Source: Mytilus californianus | Lineage: Eukaryota; Mollusca; Bivalvia; Mytilida; Mytilidae | Direction of reading: 5' to 3' | Assembly (NCBI RefSeq): GCF_021869535.1 | Contig: NW_026262734.1 | Location: 94,369,285-94,433,284, forward strand | Length of the DNA stretch: 64,000 nt | Shown: one piece after another, positions 1 to 13,000 of the stretch | How the letters are laid out: each line of letters starts with the position of its first letter | Position numbering within the stretch: position 1 is the stretch's first letter | The notes under the pieces: generated by a model | What the model was told of the DNA's origin: nothing | Database searches by the model: none | The model's input: the letters and a program-made list of their open reading frames with translations, nothing else | Translations under genes and position numbers: made by a program

Positions 1-388
1 AAACGCCAAGAATTTTTTGTTACTAGTCCGTCGGGCATATTGGGTTACAAGTTTTGATTGCCCGAGGCCTAAATGCTGTAGTCCCGGGCATCGGGCTAGT
101 GGATTTTTTAACCCCTGTAAAGGTGGTAGGCTGTCACTTTTTATAGGAGTGATTGCCCAGCCCCTTAAATAAGGATTTTTTTACCCTCTTTTGTGTTTTG
201 AGCAAAAACTAATGAAGATAGAGAGAAACTAAACAGACTAAATGATCAGCAATACAAGATCAACAAAACAGAGATTTTTGTTATGGATTCTATTCTTGTC
301 TTCAATGTTGGAGAGTGTCCTTTATTGAATATGCACATAGACCAAGGTGAGCGACACAGGCTCTTTAGAGCATCTAGTTGTCCATTGT
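1..388 (+). repeat. 3' end of an F3 interspersed element
   Basis: The block from gattgcccagccccttaaat to ggtgagcgacacaggctct is repeated at 9950-10200 and ends with the same terminal sequence seen at 6450-6490 and 8060-8096. The terminal hairpin is degraded here. The 5' end lies outside the window. Nothing else was found between 388 and 881. Confidence 0.6.
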
Positions 389-881
389 TCAACAATCGCA
401 ATAACAAATGCACTTCAATTTTTCTGAATTGACAGTAATGGTCACCAAAATACTGTGCTGAGATATTGATACCAGCCGAATAGACTGTAAAAAATTATGG
501 GATGTAATATAAGACATATATCGGTTTTCTAAGTACAATGTTGTATAATGCCATATTAGTTTTCTTTTGTATATCTCCACAGATTGATAAGAAATTAGAC
601 AATTTATAAATTCCAGAATGAAATAAGTATTTTTGAAAGGTATAGATTTTCTTAGAAAAAGAAATTTATTCCGCCATAATCAGTTCTTTGATGAAATTCC
701 AAAATAGTCGCCATAGTGAAACACCATTGACACTTTACTTAGAAATAAAAAAAATATGGTTGTTAATCTTTATTGTAGTCGGGTTGGAAAGGGTAGTAGC
801 ACTGTATGTTAATAGTAAAAGATGGGACACTTATAAATGTCTTAGTCAGTAGCAGAGGCTTATTGGTTTATATCATTACAG

Positions 882-1031
882 GTCGTTCAGCATCAGTTTT
901 GGCATCAAGTCAAATGTTAATAAACCCAGACATCAAAGAAGCTCATATATTACGAGGATGGTATGACCGTGATGGACAGTCATCAGAGTTCCAGACTTAC
1001 CGTAGTGAAGGTGGTGGAGCAGGTGGTGGAG
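882..1031 (+). CDS. RPA1: RPA1 exon: end of DBD-B and linker
   Basis: The acceptor ...tcattacag ends at 881 and the donor ggag|gtaata follows 1031. The exon enters in phase 1 and leaves in phase 1. It encodes [15 protein letters not shown] and LRGWYD, then a Gly-rich tail (GGGAGGGG) longer than the human linker GGVGG. An open frame extends upstream of 882 to an ATG-like start at 806, but that part is intron. Confidence 0.93.
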
Positions 1032-4000
1032 GTAATATAAGTTGAGGTGGTTGGGTGTTAGGTCAGTGATGGACATTCATTAGAGCTCTTAAACTTGTGG
1101 AAAGTAAAATCACAAAAATACTGAACTCCGAGGAAAATTCAAAAAGGAAAGTCCCTAATGAAGTGAACATTGCAGCTGAGGTGATGCTACTTGAGGAAAT
1201 AGCAGTGTAAGAGATGACAATGTATCACTTCCTCAAGAAAATAATAAAAACTAATATTTTTAATAAACAAAATGCCATCTTAAAATCTTCAAGTAAAAAG
1301 CTTGTGAAGTCTTAACTTAACCCTTTAGCCCCCCAATCCCGCCTGTAGGCGTGATGGCGACAACCATTCTTTGATGGCCCGTATGACCCTCCATACCTTT
1401 TTTGAACTGCCCCAGCTGAACTGTCATGATAGCAGGGACTTCAACCAAGCAGTTCATGGTCCATAAACTCTTCTCAGATGTCTGTTCATGAAAATATGGC
1501 ACTTTGAAAGCCGTTTAAGAGTTCAAAATCGGAAAAACGTGAAAAGTAGCCAAAATCAGGTGGGGGTGGGCATCTTTTGATGGCCACTACGTAACTGGTA
1601 GTGACTGTAGGTATAAACTATTATCATAAATGCATGCATAGGTGGTAAAGGAACACAACGAGGTATAATATGGCCAATAGGAATCTAGTCTGTAAAATCT
1701 AGGTCACCGTTTTGTCAAAAATCCGTAAAAACGGACATTTAGGCACACCTGACTTGACAATAATAATTCCCCAGCAAGACACTTAAGTCCAATATACTCC
1801 CAGTTAGCATGAATGGACTGCTGTAACTATAGGGTAATACTTGAATGACAAAGAAAAACAGTCTGGTCAATGTTCACCTCTCAAGGTCGTTTAAAAATCG
1901 GAAAATAGACGGAAAATTTACATTTTTCAGTGGGGGTGGGTTCAAACCCACGAGAAAATATTCCACCTCCCACCCCACCCCCCACCCATGCCATCCGCCC
2001 CGAAATCTCAATACATAGTTTAATAGATGAGCATCAGTTACAGCATCAAGAGTCTGCTAATTTGCATATAATTTGCATATGATTGCAAATTTTCGAAAAT
2101 GCCTGATTTTCCAGAAATCTCTTGGGGGCGAATGAGTTAAGACTGACATTAAGAAAAGTTAACTATTTTTTGGTGTTGCTTGACTGTGTCCAGTTGTAGG
2201 TAGCAACCCATAGGAATCACTTCTACCATTGTTTGTGTCATACTTTGATCCTCAACTCCTTGAAGACTGCCAGAAAGAATTTTTGGCATGTCTTGCTTTC
2301 ACTGTCCTAATCACAGACTTAAAACTTGGTATTTGCTCCTTTTCGGCCTGGAACACAGTGTTTAGGAATAAAAAAAAAAATGGTTGGTTTGCAGTCAGAA
2401 TTGTGAGTTCTGGTAAGGTAATATGTCTACCTGATGATCGTTTCCTTGAGAGCTAGCATTTTCTTAATCCCTCTCTGTGTGTCATTTAGTAGAAACCAGG
2501 GTATGTTCTTTTGACACATGTACATCATCTGGTCCTGAATATGCATGTTTTTATTTGTCACTATATTTTGAACGACCATTATTCCATCACCACTTTTGAA
2601 TTGGAACTTCAGTCAACTGCAATTTTTTCATCGAAGTTAACACTTGAAAAGCATGTGACTTGAATCATTCAATTTTAAATAAAAAATTCACCATTCATTA
2701 GAATACATCGATTTCATTTGTAGAAGCTGCCCACTTTCAGTTCAACAATGGTTACCTTCAAAATATAAAAACCTGCTTTGCTGTCAATGTGAGAGCTCAT
2801 TTAATGTTCCATTTAAATTTTAGGTTCTTCTACCAACTGGAAATGTTTCAGTGAAATTAAGGCTGACAACAGTATTGGTCAGGGAGATAAGGCTGATTAT
2901 TTCACCAGTAAAGGAACTGTTATATTCTTACGTAAAGAGAACTCTATGTATAAGGTAGGTATCATTGTTAAAATCAGGACTTGTAGTGTTATACTCATGA
3001 AACACTTTATCATTTAAGACAACAGGGCGTATTGTTTTAAAACTTTACTCAATACTCTGAATTTTTTGCTCGAAACTCCAAATCTAGTATTTTGTTCGGT
3101 TGAATTCTGAGTCTTGAGTATGATAGCTGTACTCTGAATTTTAATTACCGCATGGCAAGGATAAGTAAACATTTTATCAGCAAATTGCATTTGCCTATCA
3201 AATTTATATATTTTTTTGTATTTGATAAATCAATGTGAATTTGATCAGTAGCTGTTAAAAAAAGCATTACTATGCTATTTAGTAGTCTTGTGACCAAAGC
3301 GTTTTAAATTGTATTTATATGTCTCAACTAATAATTCACCAGTAAAGAGTCTTTTTATACGCCCGTCAAAATTTTGACGGGACGTATTATGGTATACAAA
3401 TGTCCAGCGTCTGTCTGTCTGTCCGGCGTCCACATGTCACACGGTAACTTGAGAACGACTTATCCAAATTTCATGAAACTTAAGATAGTTATTTCTTATG
3501 ATGGTCAAGCGATCTGTATACTTTTTGGTGAAAATAAGATTAAAACTTTTTGAGTTACGGGACTTTGAAACTAAAACAGGGGGTGTTTTTATACGACTGC
3601 AAAAATTTAAAAAATTTTGGTCGTATATTGGTATCACGTCGTCGTCGTCATCGTCAGTGTCGTCCGAAGACGGATGATTTCCAGATAATAACTTTAGTAT
3701 AAGTAAATAGAAATCAATAAAATTTTAACATAAGGTTTATAACCACAAAAGGAAGGTTGGGATTGATTTGGGGGGTTTTGGTTCCAACAGTTTAGGAATT
3801 AGGGGTCAAAAAGGGGCACAAATAAGCATTTTCTTGGTTTTCGCACAATAACTTTAGTATAAGTAAATAGAAATCTACGAAATTTAAACACAAGGTTTAT
3901 GACCACAAAAGGAAGGTTGGGATTGATTTGGGGAGTTTTGGTCCCAACAGTTTAGGAATTAGGGGCCAAAAGGGTCCAAAATTAAACTTTGTTTGATTTC

Positions 4001-7000
4001 ATCAAAAATTGAATTATTAGGGTTCTTTGATATGCCTAATCTAACCGTGTATTTAGATTCTTAATTTTTGTACGACCGCAAAAAAATTTTGTGGTTGTAT
4101 ATTGGTATGACGTTGGCGTCGTCGTCGTCGTCGTCCGAAGACACATTGGTTTTCGCACTCTAACTTTAGTTTAAGTGAATGGATCTCTATGAAATTTTAC
4201 CATAAGGTTCAATACCACAAAAGGAAGGTTGGGATTGATCTTGGGGGTTATGGTACCAACAGTTAAGGAATTAGGGGCCAAAAATAAGCATTTTTGTAAC
4301 TTCCAGACATAACTTGTGTGTAAGTAAAATTGAGAATGGAAATGGGGAATGTGTCAAAGAGACAACAACCTGACTATAGAGCAGACAACAGCCGAAGGCC
4401 ACCAATGGGTCTTCAATGCAGCGAGAAACTCCCGCACCCGGAGGCATCCTTCAGCTGGCCCCTAAACAAATATGTATACTAGTTCAGTGATGTATGGATC
4501 TCTCTGACATTGTACCACAATATAAGTTATATGGTTTGCTACTGACCCCCTACGGATCCATAGGGGGTGAGGCCGAAGGCCGAATCCCCTGTGGATTTTG
4601 TTCACCCTCTATAGTCCGTAGGGGATCAGTAGTGAACCGTATAACGAAGGGCCAAGTGAGCTTTTCTCATCACTTGGCGTCCGGCATCATCCGTCGTCGG
4701 TGTTAACTTTTTACATTTTGAACTTCTTCTAGAGAACCACTGAATGGAATGAAACCAAACATGGCATGAATGTTCCTTATGAGGTGCTGACCAAGTGTTG
4801 TTACTTTGTAGCCGATCCATCATCCAAGATGGCCGCCAGTGGGGGACTTAGTTTAACATAGGACCCTATGGGAAATGCATACAAATGACTTCTTTTAGAG
4901 AACCACTGAATGGAATGAAACCAAACATGGCATGAATGTTCCTTATGAGGTGCTCACCAAGTGTTGTTACTTTGTAGCAGATCCATCATCCAAGATGGCC
5001 GCCAGCGGGGGACTTAGTTTAACATAGGACCCTATGGGAAATACATACAAATGTCTTCTTTTAGAGAACCACTGAATGGAATGAAACCAAACATGGCATG
5101 AATGTTCCTTATGAGGTGCTGACCAAGTGTTGTTACTTTGTAGCCGATCCATCATCCAAGATGGCCGCCAGCGGGGGACTTAGTTTAACATAGGACCCTA
5201 TGGGAAATACATAAAAATGTCTTCTTTTAGAGAACCACTGAATGGAATGGAACCAAACATGGCATGAATGTTCCTTATGAGATGCTCACCAAGTGTTGTT
5301 ACTTTGCAGTCGGTCCATCATCCAAGATGGCCGCCAGCGGGGGACTTAGTTTAACATAGGACCCTATGGGAACTACATAAAAATGTCTTCTTTTAGAGAA
5401 CCACTGAATGGAATGAAACCAAACATGGCATGAATGTTCCTTATGAGGTTCTGACCAAGTGTTGTTACTTTGTAGCTGATCCATCATCCAAGATGGCCGC
5501 CAGCGGGGGACTTAGTTTAACATAGGACCCTATGGGAAATACATACAAATATCTTCTTTTAGAGAACCACTGAATGGAATGAAACCAAACATGGCATGAA
5601 TGTTCCTTATGAGGTTCTGACTAAGTGTTGTTACTTTGCAGTCGGTCCATCATCCAAGATGGCCACCAGCGGGGGACTTAGTTTAACACAGGACCTATGG
5701 GAAATACATACAAATGTCTTCTTTTAGAGAACCACTGAATGGAATGAAACCAAACATGGCATGAATCTTCCTTATGAGATGCTGACCAAGTGTTGTTACT
5801 TTGTAGCCGATCCATCATCCAAGATGGCCGCCAGCAGGGGTCTTAGTTTAACATAGGACCCTATGGGAAATACATAAAAATGTCTTCTTTTAGAGAACCA
5901 ATAAATGGAATGGAACCAAACATGGCATGAATGTTCCTTATGAGGTGCTGACCAAGTGTTGTTACTTTGCAGCCGATCCATCATCCAAGATGGCCGACAG
6001 TGGGGGACTTAGTTTAACATAGGACCCTATGGGAAATACATACAATTGTCTTCTTTTAGAGAACCACTGAATGGAATTGAACCAAACATGGCATGAATGT
6101 TCCTTATGAGTTGCTGACCAAGTGTTGTTACTTTGCAGTCGATCCATCATCCAAGATGGCCGCTAGGGGGGGGGGGGCTTAGATTAACATAGGACCCTAT
6201 GGGAAATACATACAAATGTCTTCTTTTAGAGTACCACTGAATGGAATGAAACCAAACATGGCATGAATGTTCCTTATGAAGTGCTGACCAAGTGTTGCTA
6301 CTTTGTTGCCAATTTACTGTTCAAGATGGCCACCAGGATATTTTATTAAATAACGGGACCAATATTAATCAAAATTTGGCCTCAATCATTATTTGGGTAT
6401 CTGTTATGATTTTTATCTATCTTTACATGATTTCTAAAACCAAAGTAGAGTCAGGTGAGCGACACAGGCTCTTGAGAGCCTCTTGTTTTCCTTCTTTTTA
6501 TTTCTTTAAAATTTTCCATTTTAAATTGGTTATTTCTGATTTATATATAAAAGCACTAATAATGATATGGTTTGAATAGGTTAATTAAAAAAATTTAAGT
6601 ACTTAGACCACATTCATTCTGTGTCAGAAACCTATGCTGTGTCAAATATTTAATCACAATCCAAATTCAGTGCTATCAAGCTTGAATGTTGTGTCCATAC
6701 TTGCCCCAACTGTTCAGGGTTCGACCTCTGTGGTCGTATCAAGCTGCGCCCAGCGGAGCATTTTATTGGTCCTGTTTTCAAATTGGTCTACATTAAGGTC
6801 CAAAGGGTCCAAAATTAAACTTAGTTTGATTTTAACAAAAAATGAATTCTTGGGGTTCTTTGATATGCTGAATCTAAACATGTATTTAGATTTTTGATAT
6901 TTGGGCCCCTTTATCAAATTCGTCCACATTGAGTTCTAAAGGGTCCAAAATTGAACTCTATTTGATTTCATCAAAAATTAAATTCTTGGGGTTCTTTGAT

Positions 7001-10000
7001 ATGCAGAATCTAACCATGTATTTAGATTTTGGATATTGGACCATAATAGGTGAATGTCCAATTTAATTTTTAGCTCACCTGGCCCGAAGGGCCAAGTGAG
7101 CTTTTCTCATCACTTGGCGTCCGTCGTCCGGCATCGGCGTTAACTTTTTACATTTTGAACTTCTTCTAGAGAACCACTGAATGGAATGAAACCAAACATG
7201 GCATGAATGTTCCGTATGAGGTGCTGACCAAGTGTTGTTACTTTTGTAGCCGATCCATAATCCAAGATGGCCGCCTGCAGGGGACTAAGTTTAACATGGG
7301 ACCCTATGAGAAATACATACAAATGTCTTCTTTTAGAGAACCACTGAATGGAATGAAACCAAACATGGCATGAATGTTCCTAATGAGGTGCTGACCGAGT
7401 GTTGTTACTTTGAAGCCGATCCATAATCCAAGATGGCTGCCAGCGGGGGACTTAGTTTAACATGGGACCCTATGGGAAATACATACAAACGTCTTCTTCT
7501 AGAGAACCACTGAATGGAATGAAACCAAACATGGCAAGAATGTTCCTTATGAGGTGCTGACCAAGTGTTGTTACTTTGAAGCTGATCCTTCATCCAAGAT
7601 GGCTGCCAGATGTGGACAATGTTTAACAAAGGACCCTATGGACAATACATACAAATGTCTTCTTTTAGAGAACCACATACTGAATGGATTGAAACCAAAC
7701 ATGGCATGAATGTTCCTTATGAGGTGCTGACTAAGTTTTGTGACTTTGAAGCTGATCCTTCATCCATGATGGCCGCCAATGGGGGGACTTCCTTTAACAT
7801 AAGACCCTAAAGGAAATACATACAAATGCTTCTTCTAGAGGTGCACTGAATGGAATGAAACCAAAACATGGCATAAATGTTTCTTATGAGGTGCTGATTA
7901 AGTGTTGCTACTTTGTTGCCGATTTACTGTTCAAGATGGCCACCAGGATTTTTTATTAAATTACAGGACCAATATTAAACCAAATTTGGCCTCACTCATT
8001 ATTAGGGTATCTGTTATGATTTTAATCTATTTTTACATGATTTCCAAAACCAAAGTAGAATCAGGTGAGCCACACAGGCTCTTGAGAGCCTCTAGTTTTA
8101 AGTTCTTAGACCACATTCATTCTGTGTCAGAAACCTATTCTGTGTCAACTATTTAATCACAATCCAAATTCAGAGCTGTATCAAGCTTGAATGTTGTGTC
8201 CATACTTGCCCAACTGTTCAGGGTTGGACCTCTGCGGTCGTATCAAGCTGCGCCCTGCGGAGCATCTGGTTTTCACATGTCGTGGCGTATCTCAAAAACG
8301 ATATATTGCTTAAAACTTTACACACTTCTTAATTATATTAATCTAAAGATCTGTATACTTTTTGGTGATGATTTAAAATTTTATTTTAGAGTTATTGAGT
8401 TTTTTGTAAAAAAAAAAGGGGGGGGGGGGGGTTTTCACATGTCGCACCGTATCTCAAAAGCGATTTATGATTATTGCTTAAATCTTTACACACTTCTTAA
8501 TTATATTAATCTAAAGATCTGTATACTTTTTGGTGATGATTTAAAATTTTATTTTAGAGTTATTGAGTTTTTTGTAAAAAAAAAGGGGGGGGGGGGGGTT
8601 TTCACATGTCGCACCGTATCTCAAAAGCGATTTATGATTATTGCTTAAATCTTTACACACTTCTTAATTATATTAATCTAAAGATCTGTATACCTTTTGG
8701 TGATGATTCAAAATTTTATTTTAGAGTTATTGATTTTTTTATAAAAAAGGGGGGTTTTCACATGTCGCCCCGTATCTCAGAAACGATTTATGATTATTGC
8801 ATAAAACCTCACACACAAGACGACGGGCGTATCATGCGCTCGTGGCGCAGCTGTTTATTTTATTTTGGCAGGATTGTGGATCACTAAAATCCTTATTGAA
8901 ATTTATTTTGATTAAAAAAAAATATGAAATTAAAATAGGTTATTAATGCTCTGTTGCTCAGATCAAAAGTACTTAATTTTTATACGCCCGTTTACGGGAT
9001 GTATTATGGTATACCATTGTCTGTCCATCCATCGTCAACATGTCAGACAATAACTCAAAAACCCTTTAACCACTTTGCATGAAACTTTGGTGAATTGTTT
9101 ATATCTATTGATGTGAGCTCCCTTTTGTTTTTTATAAATTTTAGATTTTACATTTCTTGAGTTATTGGGTTTTATTTATTAAAAAAATGGGTGATTTTCC
9201 AATCTTTCGGACAATAACTCAAAAATGCTTTCAGCAGCTTTCATTACACTTTGGTGAATTGTTTATATCTGTTGACGTAAGCTCCCTTTCGATTATTATA
9301 AATTTTAGATTTTAAGTTTCTGAGTTATGGGATTTTATTCATAAAAAAGGGGTGATTTTCCAGTTTTCGGACAAAATATCTTTTGAGTGCTTTGAGGAGT
9401 TTTCATGAAAATTTGGTGACTGGTTAATATCTATTAAGATAACCTCCCTTTAGTTTTTCATAAATTTCTGATATGACATTGAGACGTTATTGAACTTTAT
9501 TCTTTTTAAAAGCGACGGGCGTATCATGCGCTCATGGCACAGCTGTTTATTAGCTTTTCTCATCACTTGGCGTCCATTGTCGTAAACTTTTACAAAAATG
9601 ATCAGCAAGACAAGATCTACAATGAAGACAATATAGAGGAAATCATCCGAGGACTCCTTATTGGAGTTATTGCCCTTAAATGACGATTGTTACCATTTTT
9701 TTACGTTTTGCCTTAGGGCTATTCCATTAAAATGTATGTGGGAGGGTAGGAAAGGACTTTCAAAATATCCCTACAACCAAGAACCATTTTTTAGATAATT
9801 TTGCATAATGGTAATAGACGCATACTGAAAAAAGACCCATGACCCACATTCAATAATTAAACTTCCCTTCCTACCCTCCCACATACATTTTAATGGAATA
9901 GCCCTTATTATGTGATAAAAATTATAATAGACCCCTTAAATCACAAAAATTATCAGCAAGGCAAGATCTGCTAACAAATCAAATTTTGCCGATATAGTTA

Positions 10001-13000
10001 TTAGACTGTCACTCTTTATAGAAGTGATTGACCTTAAATGAGGATTTTTTTTACCCTCTTTTGTGTTTTGAGCAAAAACTAAAGAAGATAGAGAGAAACT
10101 AAACAGACTAAATTATCAGCAATCCAAGATGTCATGAATTCTATTCTCGTCTACAATGTTGGAGAGTGTCATTTGTTGAATATGCACATAGGCCATGGTT
10201 AAATTTAAAAGTTATCTTATTACATATATGCTAGAAATATTTGCTACTGGACATTACAATAACCAGTGTTCCAGCTTGAATCTCAGGGCAGAAGGGTGCT
10301 AGTTGTCTGAAAGGGCACTTTAGCGCAATAACCCAGATTGTTAGGGCACTGTATAAATTACCTTGAATATTGTTAGGCTCAGCTGAAGAACATTAATTGT
10401 ACTTCAAGCATATATAGATATTATTGTGTTCCAGTAGGAATATTTTTATAAAATTATCATATCATGGAGCAAAGCATATCATTTTCAAGCATATATAGAA
10501 ATTATTGTGTTCCAGTAGGAATATTTTTATCAAATTATCATACCATGGAGCAAAGCATATCATTTTCAAGCATATAAAGAAATTTTTGTGTTCCAGTAGG
10601 AATATTTTTATCAAATTATCATACCATGGAGCAAAGCATATCATTTTCAAGCATATATAGAAATTATTGTGTTCCAGTAGGAATATTTTTATCAAATTAT
10701 CATACCATGGAGCAAAGCATATCATTTTGATTATAATCTAAACAAACTTGTACATTTAGTATGGAAAATAATCATCAGCTATTTCAATGTTTTATAACTG
10801 ATACCAGTCTATAAAAATAAAAAAAGTAGTATTGAAAGATGGAGGAATACATGCAAAATTGAATTTTTAATGCAATAAAATTATCTACATTTAAATTACT
10901 TGTTCTAACATAACATTTAAATTGTTACAAAAAAGTATTTTTTAAGTGTACACCAAAGTGCTCCTAAGTAAGGAGTTTTATAAATATAACAGGTGAAACA
11001 GGAGATGATAATATTATATTGATGCATACATGCATACATTGCAGAAGGTATTAACAGTTAATTTTTTTCTCCATAATTGTTAAAAATAAAAGCATTTGTT
11101 AAGTGCTCCTATGTAAGGAGCATTATAAATACAAGAAGTAAAACAGGAAGTGGTGCAATCTTGTTTATTTTCAAAATATGAATTTCTTTAAATTTCTTTC
11201 TCAGGGTTATGAAACAAAACATTTTTTTAACAATTTAGTCAAAACTATGTATGCCTTTAAATTTTTTTAACATTTTATTTTTATTTAATGCCTACTTAAA
11301 TAAAGTTTTTCAGGTGTTCATGCTGTACATAAACATCACAAATGGATAACATGTGGACATTTTCATTCGGTTTTGAATATCTAGTATTTGTTCAATTATC
11401 TTAAAGCCCCTAATTAGCAGTAAACAATCATTAACAGAGGTGTAAAAACTGTTAAAAGGCAAGGTAATTAACTGTATCCCATTGTCAGTTAATTAGAGTG
11501 TTACACAATCAGGTAATAGTTTTACCGGAAACGCAGATAGGCATGTAATTTGGAAATTTTATTTTTTGAAAAGGCAGAGTGGTGCATTTTTTTGCTTTGA
11601 AGGGCAGGGGTAGGGCACCAAGGGCTAGCCGCCCTTCTTTTTTGGGCAGGCGGAAACACTGAATAACCATCCGTCAGTCATTCACTATTCTTGCAAATGA
11701 TATCTTGATAATTTAACATTAATAAAGATTACAAAAGACTATATTTTCAATGTGATTGTCATGATTGTAGGCTTGTCCAAAAGAGGCTTGTAATAAGAAA
11801 CTCATTGACCAAGGAAATGGTATGTTTAGATGTGAAAAATGTAATCATGAAGTGCCAAACTTTAAATGGAGAATGATTTTATCTGTAAGTACTTATTTCT
11901 ATTCTCAATTAATGTAACCATATATTATTTAAATCTGCATATCAATATAAGGAGGTGAAAGTGGATTTTGCTTCTTGAATGTGAGTTACATCATGCACGC
12001 TTGATCTTTATGCAGTGTGGAAAAAATATATACAATGTGAATAGAATAGGGAGAAAACATTTCCCGTGTTTTTTACCTTCTGATCAGATAGGATAATGAG
12101 GGATACATTGCCAACCATGCATCCAACAACATGACATCATAATTAAGTCTCTCAAACGAAGTTTGGGAAGACTTATTGTTTTTGCTCAGTTATTATTATT
12201 ATTCTTCTTCTTCTTCTTCTTCTTCTTCTTCTTCTTCTTCTTCTTCTTCTTCTTCTTCCGCCGCTTTTAAATTTGAACTTGTCCGCACCCGTTCTCCAAA
12301 ACCGCTTGTCAGATTAACTTAGGGTTTCACAATATGTTAGACTAACATGTCTAATGGTGCAATCAGGGTTTTGTTTGTGCAATGGGGTTTATAAAGGGGT
12401 ACTTTGAGGGGCAAAAAGAAAAGAGGGTTTTACTATAGAACCCTATGGGATTTTATTTTTTAAATTTTCAAATGATTATAAATTGAAAACCATTTGTGAT
12501 AGACACAATCTTTTTAATTGAAAATGTTCTAAATGATAAAGCCCATTAAATGAAATACAGGGTTAGTCCCCAGGGGCCACCCCACCCCCTGCCATTTAAG
12601 AAAGTTCTAATACCTTGTAAGTGGTCAAGATCCCCACCCCTAAACCATATATATTTTGGTTTGTTATGCTAAGATGGTTTGAATGATATACAGGGTTAGT
12701 CCCCAGGGGTCATCCTGACCCCCTGCCATTTGAGAAAGTTCAAATATCTTGTAAATGGTCGAGATCCCCACCCCTAAACCATATATATTCTGGTTTGTCA
12801 TGATAAAGCACATCAAATGAAATACAGGGTTAGTCCCCAGGGGTCACCCCCACCCCCTGCTATTTAAGAAAGTTCTAATATCTTGTAAGTGGTCAAGATC
12901 CCCACCCCTAAACCATATATATTCTGGTTTGTCATGCTAAGATGGTTTGAATGATATACAGGGTTAGTCCCCAGGGGTCATCCCGACCCCCTGCCATTTG

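Larger units (their letters stand above)
4071..6768 (+). mobile_element. F1 element (inner), host of an F3 insertion
   Basis: The start TACGACCGCAAAAAAATTTTG at 4071 is followed by a CGT run and body units to about 4320. The end at 6715-6768 has TGTGGTCGTATCAAG and GCGCCCAGCGGAGC. It lies wholly inside the 3592-8268 copy. Confidence 0.5.
3592..8268 (+). mobile_element. F1 element (outer) containing a second F1 and two F3 elements
   Basis: It starts with TACGACTGCAAAAATTT folded against AAATTTTGGTCGT, followed by a CGT trinucleotide run, and ends at 8216-8268 with TGCGGTCGTAT and a GCTGCGCCCTGCGGAGC hairpin. Body units (acaaaaggaaggttgggattg, aattaggggccaaa) lie at 3700-4060. The segment at 3960-4070 has its sister unit at 6790-6900, on the far side of the inner insertion. 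Confidence 0.55.
3358..8862 (+). mobile_element. F2 element interrupted by nested F1 and F3 insertions
   Basis: The left end at 3358 carries ATACGCCCGT followed by a perfect 20-base palindrome CCCGTCAAAATTTTGACGGG, then one internal unit that breaks off at about 3590. The internal unit resumes at 8269 (ttttcacatgtcg, aaagatctgtatactttttgg), repeats about 3.5 times to 8815 at spacings of 162, 167 and 156 bases, and ends with ACGGGCGTAT (8823-8832) and a TGCGC/GCGCA hairpin (8835-8849). The 4.7 kb between 3592 and 8268 is inserted F1 and F3 material. Confidence 0.6.

Noticed and set aside
806..1045. A 79-residue open frame containing the first RPA1 exon
   Set aside because: Only 882-1031 is exon. 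Residues before it come from intron read-through past a good acceptor, and it is followed by a donor.
4626..7629. Many near-identical minus-strand frames of about 62 residues ([16 protein letters not shown] type)
   Set aside because: They are translations of the 166-bp tandem units inside F3 elements. The frames are set by the repeat and have no start context or splice support.
10462..10725. 87-residue minus-strand frame of three identical 27-residue units
   Set aside because: A tandem-repeat by-product (81-bp period) with no flanking coding sequence.
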